Shown in pieces: positions 1-5,729 of a stretch of DNA of 6,044 bases. This stretch comes from Syntrophomonas sp. (GTDB taxonomy: Bacteria; Bacillota; Syntrophomonadia; Syntrophomonadales; Syntrophomonadaceae): positions 1 through 6,044 of the forward strand of contig JAQVXF010000075.1 of NCBI GenBank assembly GCA_028709355.1. The letters are read 5' to 3'. The notes under the pieces are model-generated. The model did no database searches, was not told where the DNA came from, and saw only the letters and a list, made by a program, of their open reading frames with translations. Positions within the stretch are counted from its first letter, which is position 1, and every line of letters begins with the position of its first letter. The position numbers were made by a program, and so were the translations under genes.

Positions 1-1027
1 CACTGAGCCTCCCTGGACCCAAGTCGGTCTGTTCAAGTATAGCATCGAAATGGACTGCCTCATGGGCTATGGCGCCCAGGACCGCTGCCTCTTCTGCATT
101 ACGTTGCCCGGACCCCAGTTCACCCTGGCCCACCGGAGATTTTCGGTCGGTATCCCCCAAACCGTATTCATGCAGGATGTCTTCAATGCTGGTCACCAGG
201 CAGGCACCTTGTTTGATCAGGTGGTTAGTACCGGAACTGTTTTGACTACTGACCGGACCCGGTACGGCGAAAACATCGCGGCCCTGTTCCAGGGCGAAAT
301 CGGTAGTAATCAAAGCCCCACTGCGCTGCTTGGCCTCTACCACCAGCACCCCGTGGGACAGCCCGGAGATAGTACGGTTACGGGCTGGAAAATTGCCCGG
401 TTCCGGTCGGGTACCCGGTGAGAATTCGCTGAGCACTACCCCTGCCTCTACTATCTGATCATATAGTTTCTTGTTCTCCCGGGGATAGATCACATCGATA
501 CCACTGCCCAGAACCGCGGCAGTCTTGCCCCCCGCTTCCAGCGCCCCTCGATGGGCTTCAGTGTCTATGCCCCGGGCCATGCCGCTGACCACGACCATGC
601 CCTCCGCAGCCAGTTCCCGGGCCAATCTGCCTGCCTGTATCCTGCCGTAAGTGGTCGCTATTCGAGAACCGACCACCGCCAGGCAAAATTTCTGCAGGAC
701 CCCGATATCTCCGCGATAGTAGAGAATGTAGGGGGGATCATATATTGCCCGCAGCATCTCCGGATACTCCTGGTCATCGACAGCGCACATGCGAATGCCC
801 TGACTGCTCAATCGCTCATAGGCGCTGAGAGGGTGATCCTGCTGTCTGGCCTCCACCAGAGCACTACACACCGCGGTGGACAGGGAACATCGTTCCCATA
901 GGCCACCATCTCCCGCCAAGCAGGCCGCGAAACTCCCCACCTGCTGTTTAATTCTCCATAGAGTTTTGTTACCGATCCCCGGTATACTGTGTAAAAAACA
1001 AAGGCTGGCAATCTCATTCCGTTCCAT
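1..1027 (-). CDS. dprA: DNA-processing protein DprA (Smf), 3' end cut by window edge
   Basis: DprA binds incoming single-stranded DNA in the cytoplasm during natural transformation and loads RecA on it; it is also widespread in species not known to be transformable. The frame is open from ATG 1027 to the left edge, 342 codons. Visible parts: an N-terminal helix-hairpin-helix-like segment (IPGIGNKTLWRI, residues 14-25), then the Rossmann-like core with VVGSR (118-122), SGMARGID (148-155), AVLGSGIDVIYPREN, and the family signature FPARNRTISGL (from residue 213). A winged-helix-like C-terminal segment begins near residue 312 (EEAAVLGAI). Most DprA proteins of this form are about 360-375 residues, so only some 20-30 residues are missing. 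The start is supported by GGAG at 1039-1042, 11 bases upstream. No frameshift was found in a codon-by-codon reading. The gene lies 276 bases downstream of the methyltransferase gene. Identification is secure from the motifs. Confidence 0.95.
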   Translation of the reverse strand, partial: MERNEIASLCFLHSIPGIGNKTLWRIKQQVGSFAACLAGDGGLWERCSLSTAVCSALVEARQQDHPLSAYERLSSQGIRMCAVDDQEYPEMLRAIYDPPYILYYRGDIGVLQKFCLAVVGSRIATTYGRIQAGRLARELAAEGMVVVSGMARGIDTEAHRGALEAGGKTAAVLGSGIDVIYPRENKKLYDQIVEAGVVLSEFSPGTRPEPGNFPARNRTISGLSHGVLVVEAKQRSGALITTDFALEQGRDVFAVPGPVSSQNSSGTNHLIKQGACLVTSIEDILHEYGLGDTDRKSPVGQGELGSGQRNAEEAAVLGAIAHEAVHFDAILEQTDLGPGRLS

Positions 1028-1085
1028 AAAAAATACAGCTCCGGATATTTCAAATTGATAATAGCATAATAACACACATGGTAAT

Positions 1086-1114
1086 ATTATACATTACCCA
1101 GCCAACCCCTAAAG
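1086..1114 (-). promoter_or_regulatory. possible sigma-A-type promoter for dprA
   Basis: A perfect TATAAT reads on the minus strand at 1091-1086, 59 bases before the dprA start and just after a terminator-like hairpin. That is where a new promoter would be expected. The hexamer 17 bases upstream (CTTTAG, 1114-1109) is a poor -35 match. The local sequence is A/T-rich, so the -10 match may be chance. Confidence 0.25.
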
Positions 1115-1127
1115 CAATTGATAACAT

Positions 1128-1159
1128 AAAAAAGCCGACTATGCAACACGATGCACGGC
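1128..1159 (-). terminator. possible intrinsic terminator between the methyltransferase gene and dprA
   Basis: On the minus strand the arms GCCG (1159-1156) and CGGC (1137-1134) pair. An inner TGCA/TGCA pairing with a four-base bulge extends the stem, and six T residues follow at 1133-1128. The position, about 145 bases after the methyltransferase stop and 100 bases before the dprA start, fits a terminator separating the two transcription units. The bulged stem makes it weaker than the ftsZ terminator. Confidence 0.45.
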
Positions 1160-1239
1160 GTTTACCGGGGCAGGAAATCTAAACAGTGATGAATTTCAGA
1201 ATATATTGGGGGGATGGCATCGCATTGAAAAAGATAGCA

Positions 1240-1275
1240 GCCGGTCGATGTGATTGGCTGGCTTAACCGACCGGC
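1240..1275. repeat. 8-bp inverted repeat just downstream of the methyltransferase gene
   Basis: The arms GCCGGTCG (1240-1247) and CGACCGGC (1268-1275) are perfectly complementary, separated by 20 bases. The repeat starts about 30 bases after the methyltransferase stop. Seven bases past the stem on the minus strand there is a run of five T (1232-1228), so it could be a weak terminator or an mRNA 3'-end stabiliser. A protein-binding site is also possible. Confidence 0.4.
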
Positions 1276-1303
1276 ACCATTTGGGCCAGACCCGGCCTCA
1301 ATC

Positions 1304-2725
1304 TCAAGCATCGATCTCCACGATAGCGGTAGTCTGGTTTGCCCACACATCCCAGACTTTGATGGCAACTCGCCGGGATCTGCCCGTCTCTATTCGCACC
1401 AGCAAATCCAGAGCCAATGGTCCCCGATACCGGTGCTTTTCCCGTATCACTTGACAGCAGGAATTAAATGTATCGCGGTAATCCAGGTCGAGCTCCCAGA
1501 ACTCGATGTAATCGCTGAAATCTTTGCGGGCAGGCGTTTCGTCCATGTGAACGTTGCGGTAGAAATGGATACCAATGTCGAGCAACCGATGCTTATCATC
1601 AATACTGCTCAACTGCGGTGTCTTAAGGATCAATTCCCCAGTCGCTGTGTTTTCCGGCCCACATGGGGCCATTATTCTAAAAGGATCGGATCCGCTGCGG
1701 ATCAATCGATACATGGTGGTCTGCAATGCCAGGGGGCTGTTGTCGCACAAAATCCAACTCCTCCCGGTTTGATTGCACACTTCGGCCATGGTACCGGAAC
1801 CACTGAAAAAATCGGCCACCAGGCTACCTGGTCGGGTTGCCGCCGCTACCAGCCTCTGCAGCAGTTCCTTGGGCTTCTGGGTTGGATATTTGAGGTTTTC
1901 GTAAGCGGTAGGACTGAGGATCTTATTTATGTCCGTCCACCAATCCTGCATCAAGGCTCCTTCCTGGTGCAGGCGGTAGCGGTCTCCCTTAACACTGGTC
2001 AACCCCCGCTCCACCGTCCCCGGGGTATAGGGGCGAAACTGGGGATTGAATATATACTGGGGGCTGCGAGCATACCACAGGATCGAATCATGCTTGCGGT
2101 GGAAATGGCGGCGGGAATTACCGCCTCCCCCAAAACACCAGGCAATGTCATTGATAAAATTCTCCATCCCGAAAATCTCGTCCATGAGTACCCTCACATA
2201 ATGACCGGCATGCCAATCTACATGTACAAAGATGCTCCCCTCTTCTGAGAGCGCATCTCGCATGGCTGCCAGGCGTGGATACAACATGTCCAGGTAGGAA
2301 CTGAGCCCCTGTATCCTACGGTCATGAAAAGCGGATCTCAAGATCGTCGTCTGGTTTTCGGGAGAACCGATGGCGATGGTTGAATTGTAGGCCAACTCAG
2401 TCATATAAGGGGGGTCGATGTAGATAAGATCGATTTTAGGCACCGCATTTGTCCGGGACCAATCCTGCAGGAACAACAGGTTGTCACCGAAGCAATAGAT
2501 GTTCTCTATCGACTCACTGGGCAACCGTATCTCGGTTGGTTCATAATAGGCCTGGACACCCGCATGGGGGTTAACCAACACCCGCTCGATCTCATCGATT
2601 GATGCCTGCTGCCCCTCATCAATCCGATGCTTACCCGTCCAATGAAGTTGGACCGACTTATACTCCTGCATAGCTTCACCGACTTTTTGTGCCAGTTTAT
2701 CACAATAAATGCCGCCTGTCTGCAA
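1304..2725 (-). CDS. site-specific DNA methyltransferase, beta class (type III Mod-like, N6-adenine or N4-cytosine)
   Basis: This enzyme transfers a methyl group from S-adenosylmethionine to an exocyclic amino group in a DNA target site. Catalytic motif IV is IDPPY (DPPY at residues 104-107). Next come the motif V-VI region YLDMLYPRLAAMRDAL...GSIFVHVD (144-170) and the HDSILWYA segment (212-219). YPTQKP (280-285, motif X) leads into the SAM-binding motif I DFFSGSGT (305-312). Motif IV before motif I defines the beta class, as in type III Mod subunits. Residues from about 350 to 473 form a C-terminal region ending in VAIKVWDVWANQTTAIVEID, resembling the tail of Mod-like enzymes; I infer a target-recognition or dimer role. 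No restriction subunit lies in the window, so it may be an orphan. The start is uncertain: TTG 2725 has GGAG five bases upstream (2734-2731), but ATG 2671 (455 residues) has GGTGA close by. The target sequence cannot be read from the protein. Confidence 0.93.
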   Translation of the reverse strand: MQTGGIYCDKLAQKVGEAMQEYKSVQLHWTGKHRIDEGQQASIDEIERVLVNPHAGVQAYYEPTEIRLPSESIENIYCFGDNLLFLQDWSRTNAVPKIDLIYIDPPYMTELAYNSTIAIGSPENQTTILRSAFHDRRIQGLSSYLDMLYPRLAAMRDALSEEGSIFVHVDWHAGHYVRVLMDEIFGMENFINDIAWCFGGGGNSRRHFHRKHDSILWYARSPQYIFNPQFRPYTPGTVERGLTSVKGDRYRLHQEGALMQDWWTDINKILSPTAYENLKYPTQKPKELLQRLVAAATRPGSLVADFFSGSGTMAEVCNQTGRSWILCDNSPLALQTTMYRLIRSGSDPFRIMAPCGPENTATGELILKTPQLSSIDDKHRLLDIGIHFYRNVHMDETPARKDFSDYIEFWELDLDYRDTFNSCCQVIREKHRYRGPLALDLLVRIETGRSRRVAIKVWDVWANQTTAIVEIDA

Positions 2726-2766
2726 ACCGGCTCCGGCTCTTTTCTTGTGGGACTCTAACGGCTAAA

Positions 2767-2799
2767 ATCAGCTGCGGCAGGGGCAGCGGCTGAGCTGAT
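2767..2799. repeat. 7-bp inverted repeat upstream of the methyltransferase gene
   Basis: The arms ATCAGCT (2767-2773) and AGCTGAT (2793-2799) pair perfectly across a G/C-rich 19-base loop that can itself fold (GCTGC with GCAGC). On the minus strand it ends in a short T tract, 42 bases before the TTG start. It could be a weak terminator or a leader hairpin. Confidence 0.35.
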
Positions 2800-2838
2800 G
2801 TCGCTGCTAGTAGCACCCCATACCGGACCCGGACCCGC

Positions 2839-2855
2839 GCTCCAACAAGTGGAGC
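2839..2855. repeat. small hairpin GCTCCA/TGGAGC
   Basis: Six-base arms at 2839-2844 and 2850-2855 are separated by the five-base loop ACAAG. The hairpin lies in the non-coding stretch between the ftsZ terminator and the methyltransferase gene. There is no T tract, so it is not an intrinsic terminator; its function is unknown. Confidence 0.35.
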
Positions 2856-2860
2856 AGCCC

Positions 2861-2880
2861 ATAAATACGGATAAATAACC
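2861..2880. repeat. tandem 10-bp direct repeat (ATAAATA core, two copies)
   Basis: ATAAATACGG (2861-2870) is followed at once by ATAAATAACC (2871-2880), giving ATAAATA twice at one helical turn spacing. Such spacing could suit a DNA-binding protein upstream of the methyltransferase gene, but two short A/T-rich copies may be chance. Confidence 0.3.
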
Positions 2881-2911
2881 GGATTGCACCCGCTGGTGGA
2901 CACGCCAACGC

Positions 2912-2938
2912 AAAAAACCAGCTTCTGGAGGAAGCTGG
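2912..2938 (-). terminator. intrinsic terminator of ftsZ
   Basis: On the minus strand the perfect 8-bp stem CCAGCTTC/GAAGCTGG (2938-2931 and 2925-2918) has a five-base loop and is followed directly by six T (2917-2912). It begins 31 bases after the ftsZ stop, so the division operon most likely ends here. There is no matching T run on the plus side, so it works in one direction. Confidence 0.88.
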
Positions 2939-2969
2939 CGCTATAACTCTTTATTTGCAAATGCGGTCC

Positions 2970-4049
2970 CTATTTGCGTTTCAAAATGAATGGGGGTATT
3001 TCGAGATCATTGCGATCTAAAAAAGATGGTGCCTGCCGCCCGCCTGCTTGGCGAGGCTGCCGTTGCACCGGTTCGCTGCCGGGTTGCAGTCGGGGACCAT
3101 CAAAACCGGTAGCGATTACCGTGACCCGTACGTCATCTCCCAGCGATTCATCCGTGTTGGCCCCAAATATTATGTTAGCCTCAGGATCAGCCGATTCATG
3201 GATTATAGCTGCCGCCTCTTGGATTTCAAACAGAGTCAGATCCTCTCCTCCGCTGATATTGAATAACACTCCCTTGGCGCCCTCGATCGAGGTCTCCAGC
3301 AGAGGGCTGGAAATGGCTTGCCGGGCTGCTTCGGCTGCCCGGTTCTCACCCTTGGCTTGTCCTATTCCCATCAGAGCCGAACCGGTATTGCGCATGACTG
3401 TCTGCACGTCGGCAAAGTCACAGTTGATCAGACCAGGGATAGCTATCAGGTCCGAAATCCCTTGCACGCCCTGGCGCAGGATATCGTCAGCAACCCTAAA
3501 GGCATCATTGACGGGCGTGTTCTTTTGCACTACCTGCAAAAGCCGATCATTGGGAATAGTGATGAGGCTGTCCACCTCTTCCTTCAATGCCTGTATGCCT
3601 CGGTCCGCCTGGCTAATCCGCTTCCTTCCTTCAAAGAGGAAGGGCTTGGTCACCACACCCACCGTTAGAGCACCCATACGTTTAGCGATACGAGCTATGA
3701 TGGGAGCGCCGCCGGTACCAGTCCCCCCGCCCATACCAGCGGTTACGAAGACCATATCGGCCCCCTGCAGGGCACGTACGATCTCATCTTCACTTTCTTC
3801 TGCCGCTTTCATTCCGATGTCGGGATCAGCTCCAGCGCCCAGGCCCTTGGTAAGCTTTCCGCCCACCTGTATCTTTTTCTCGGCCTTGGACAGGGATAAA
3901 GCCTGGGAGTCAGTGTTTACGGCAATAAACTCTACCCCTTTGAGATTTGCCTCGATCATCCTGTTGATGGCGTTGCTGCCCCCGCCACCAACGCCGATCA
4001 CTTTAATATCTGCAAATTGCTGCATCTCCACATCAAAATCCAACGGCAT
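2970..4049 (-). CDS. ftsZ: cell division protein FtsZ
   Basis: FtsZ is the bacterial tubulin homologue. It binds and hydrolyses GTP, polymerises at mid-cell and organises the septal machinery. The 359-residue product is complete. It has the glycine-rich nucleotide-binding start GVGGGGSNAINR (19-30), the tubulin signature GGGTGTG (107-113), and the T7 synergy loop NCDFAD (209-214) with the catalytic aspartates D211 and D214. The globular core ends near residue 316. A short linker of about 30 residues follows, then the conserved C-terminal peptide DLEIPPFILKRK (348-359), which docks membrane tethers and regulators. A small oddity is GGAP after the signature, where GAAP is more usual. ATG 4049 is preceded by GAGGAGGG (4063-4056) six bases upstream, a very strong ribosome binding site. 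Upstream is the wreck of ftsA rather than an intact partner gene. Expression probably depends on read-through from the ftsQ-DUF881-sbp genes. Confidence 0.98.
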   Translation of the reverse strand: MPLDFDVEMQQFADIKVIGVGGGGSNAINRMIEANLKGVEFIAVNTDSQALSLSKAEKKIQVGGKLTKGLGAGADPDIGMKAAEESEDEIVRALQGADMVFVTAGMGGGTGTGGAPIIARIAKRMGALTVGVVTKPFLFEGRKRISQADRGIQALKEEVDSLITIPNDRLLQVVQKNTPVNDAFRVADDILRQGVQGISDLIAIPGLINCDFADVQTVMRNTGSALMGIGQAKGENRAAEAARQAISSPLLETSIEGAKGVLFNISGGEDLTLFEIQEAAAIIHESADPEANIIFGANTDESLGDDVRVTVIATGFDGPRLQPGSEPVQRQPRQAGGRQAPSFLDRNDLEIPPFILKRK

Positions 4050-4055
4050 CTTATA

Positions 4056-4063
4056 CCCTCCTC
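4056..4063 (-). promoter_or_regulatory. strong ribosome binding site of ftsZ
   Basis: GAGGAGGG on the minus strand lies six bases before ATG 4049. It has stayed intact although the adjoining ftsA has decayed: the old ftsA stop TAA (4070-4068) is only four bases upstream of it. Confidence 0.85.
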
Positions 4064-4067
4064 AAAT

Positions 4068-4624
4068 TTAAGAAAATCGAACTCTCAACCAGTAATGGAT
4101 CCTATCGACCACGGCGGAAATCCTTACCTGGTCCCCTGCATTCGTCAAAATCCAGATTCCGAAGGCCACAGATCAAGCCTCCCAACGATGTTGGATTTGA
4201 GGCAGGTTCATTTTCGAACTGAGTCCCTTAATGTATCTGGCGTTCCCCACTGAACTGGAACTTCCATAGATTTTTCCTAAAGCGGAACAAACCTTTACAG
4301 TTGTGCTCCTCCCCCAGAGAAGAAAATTCCCGAGTCAATTTGCCTGCGTCATTCAACTGCTGTATCTCAGTATAAATCATTTGCCTGATTTCCAAAACCC
4401 GTGCCGAAATAATTTCCGCGACCATATTCTGGGGGGATCAGTCTGAGTAAGTTATCTGGGCGTTTAATGATCTCCAGACTAAGTTGTTTTGCTGCCAACC
4501 CCGCTGAGCCCAACCCGCATTGTTCTTGGTCACCAGCGACCCTCCCTTGAAATCCGGAATAAGATGGGCAGGTCTCCGTTTGACCGGTCCCCGTTGATGG
4601 CGAGCAACCGATGTCAAGCATGAC
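4068..4624 (-). pseudogene. ftsA: decayed 3' half of ftsA (cell division ATPase FtsA)
   Basis: FtsA is the actin-like protein that normally ties FtsZ filaments to the membrane. FtsA-like peptides occur here in the right order but in different frames. VMLDIG (4624-4607, start of the phosphate-2 motif) is in one frame. PAHLIPDFKGGSLVTKN (4572-4522) and AEIISARVLEIRQMIYTEI (4419-4363) share a second. FLLWGRSTTVKV (4325-4290, remnant of the LTGGGA adenosine motif) is in the third. WGTPDTLRDSV (4249-4217) returns to the first, PASNPTSLGGLICGLRN (4206-4156) to the second, and a terminal VVDRIHYWLRVRFS (from 4112) to the third, ending at TAA 4070-4068. That is at least five frame changes, plus in-frame stops at 4440-4438, 4230-4228 and 4104-4102. 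About 200 N-terminal codons are missing, and the ATP motifs are ruined (DIGCSPSTG instead of a DIGGGTT-like sequence). The place between sbp and ftsZ is exactly where ftsA belongs. Assignment is by my recall of the family, not by a search. Confidence 0.85.
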
Positions 4625-4660
4625 AAACCTAAACTGATTCCGTGAAGGGATAAGAGCTGA

Positions 4661-4996
4661 TCAGTATTTCTTTAATAAGTAGCGGCGAATTATGCCCAGA
4701 TTCTGGAACAGTCTCACCCCGAAAACTACTACCGCAGCCAAGTACAACTCTAAGCCCAGTCTGTCTCCAAAGTAGGCAAACGCTCCGGCCAGCAAGGAAT
4801 TGGTGAAAAACCCAGTAATAAAAATTGTGGTGTCGAAGGCATCCTCCATAAAAGCACGGATGCCCCCAAATACTGAATCCAAAGCCGCCAATACTGCGAT
4901 AGAAACATATTCCACCATCCAAGCCGGTAAAAATATCGGCAATTGATAACCGATGAAAAGACCTATGGCCAAGCAAAAGAGCGTGATCCACAACAT
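4661..4996 (-). CDS. sbp: small basic membrane protein Sbp (DUF1290)
   Basis: This is a 111-residue, very hydrophobic protein of the DUF1290 family, found just before ftsA in Firmicutes division clusters; its exact role is not established. Three or four membrane segments can be seen, roughly residues 2-24, 28-44, 55-75 and 80-96. The family-typical pieces are AALDSVFGGIRA (37-48), FITGFFTNSLLAG, YFGDRLG and the C-terminal FGVRLFQNLGIIRRYLLKKY region. The length matches the family. ATG 4996 lies 17 bases after the stop of the DUF881 gene. AAAGGCGG overlapping that stop is the best ribosome binding site, at a rather long 11-base spacing, which suggests translational coupling. Only 36 bases separate its stop from the first recognisable piece of the broken ftsA, so the deletion that removed the front of ftsA ended right beside this gene without harming it. 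Confidence 0.93.
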   Translation of the reverse strand: MLWITLFCLAIGLFIGYQLPIFLPAWMVEYVSIAVLAALDSVFGGIRAFMEDAFDTTIFITGFFTNSLLAGAFAYFGDRLGLELYLAAVVVFGVRLFQNLGIIRRYLLKKY

Positions 4997-5013
4997 TTAC
5001 CTAATTACCGCCT

Positions 5014-5718
5014 TTACTTCTGTTTGGGAGTTGTATACTGGTATTTCATCGCTCCTGTATATGCAGGTATCTCAATTTTGTCACTTCTAACCAGTTGAGT
5101 CTGCAGGCCGAATGAATTTAGTTCCTCCAGCTTGCCCCCCTTGATGGTCAATCCGCTCTCCAACAACTGCTGGTTGCCCGTCGCTTTGATAATAAAAGGC
5201 GGGCCGATCTTGTTCCAATTTACCAGTATCGTGGTGCCGGCGCAACGGATCTCAGACATGGCGATGATGCGTTGGTCATTAACCGCTATCGCTTCTGCTC
5301 CGGAAGCCTTGATTTCGTTGACGATGCTGAGGATGTCGCTGTCATGGACCAGATAGGCATTGGGATTCTCGCCCGGCTGCAAAGCCTGGGGATTATCGTT
5401 CAGGGTAACGATGATGCCCGGTCCTGTGACCGCGGTTAAGCCCGCCGCCATGTTGATTTTGCGAAGTTCCGCCTGCAGATCGGCATTGAGTTGGCTGTCG
5501 CTGTTGATGTGGGCCAGGGTTTCTCTCAACTCGACGATTTCCTCGGACAGGTTCTGGTTTTCCTTCAGCAGGGAACTGTTGGCCGCTGCCAAATCATCGA
5601 CCCGGGTTGTCCTTAAATTGGGCCCATAACTTTCCGAGGTCCGGTATTGAACCGACAGCATAATCCCCACGATCACACAAATAACCATTATCGCTAGCTT
5701 GCCACTGGTCTCACGCAT
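5014..5718 (-). CDS. DUF881 division-cluster protein (YlxW/YlxX-like)
   Basis: This is a 234-residue protein of the DUF881 family, which sits between divIB/ftsQ and sbp in Firmicutes division clusters and has no firmly known function. A short basic N-terminus leads into one membrane segment (LAIMVICVIVGIMLSVQY, about residues 8-25). A coiled-coil-like stretch rich in Leu, Glu and Asn follows (about 40-90). The folded domain holds the family-typical pieces LTAVTGPGIIVTLND, DILSIVNEIKASGAEAIAVNDQRI and TTILVNWNKIGPPF. It is probably anchored in the membrane with the bulk outside the cell. I chose ATG 5718 because AGAGGTGA lies just upstream, overlapping the ftsQ stop; GTG 5727 in the same frame would add three residues. 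Bacillus subtilis has two such genes in tandem (ylxW and ylxX). Only one is present here, so I do not assign either name. Confidence 0.92.
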   Translation of the reverse strand: MRETSGKLAIMVICVIVGIMLSVQYRTSESYGPNLRTTRVDDLAAANSSLLKENQNLSEEIVELRETLAHINSDSQLNADLQAELRKINMAAGLTAVTGPGIIVTLNDNPQALQPGENPNAYLVHDSDILSIVNEIKASGAEAIAVNDQRIIAMSEIRCAGTTILVNWNKIGPPFIIKATGNQQLLESGLTIKGGKLEELNSFGLQTQLVRSDKIEIPAYTGAMKYQYTTPKQK

Positions 5719-5729
5719 CTTTCTCACCT

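Noticed and set aside
808..1077. 89-codon minus-strand frame overlapping the start of dprA
   Set aside because: It is out of frame with dprA, whose own frame reads without interruption from ATG 1027 and holds the expected motifs.
1250..2248. Plus-strand open frame of 332 codons opposite the methyltransferase
   Set aside because: The minus-strand reading carries all methyltransferase motifs in order; the plus reading has no recognisable motif.
2700..2960. 86-codon minus-strand frame between ftsZ and the methyltransferase gene
   Set aside because: It runs through the ftsZ terminator and the hairpin-rich stretch, and its translation has no recognisable motif.
2974..4071. Long plus-strand open frame (365 codons) opposite ftsZ
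   Set aside because: It is the antisense shadow of an unmistakable ftsZ; its translation shows no recognisable domain and is rich in Ser, Pro and Arg, as expected from reading a gene backwards.
4369..4374. TATACT on the minus strand as a -10 box of an internal ftsZ promoter
   Set aside because: It falls in codons of a well-conserved FtsA peptide (MIYTEI), and the upstream -35 match at 17 bases is poor, so it is best explained as former coding sequence.
4612..4617. Perfect TTGACA on the minus strand as a -35 box for ftsZ
   Set aside because: No -10-like hexamer follows at a suitable distance, and the bases belong to the LDI codons of the ftsA remnant.
4367..4626. Two overlapping short minus-strand frames as possible small genes between sbp and ftsZ
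   Set aside because: Both are pieces of the decayed ftsA; FtsA-like peptides switch between them, so neither is a separate gene.
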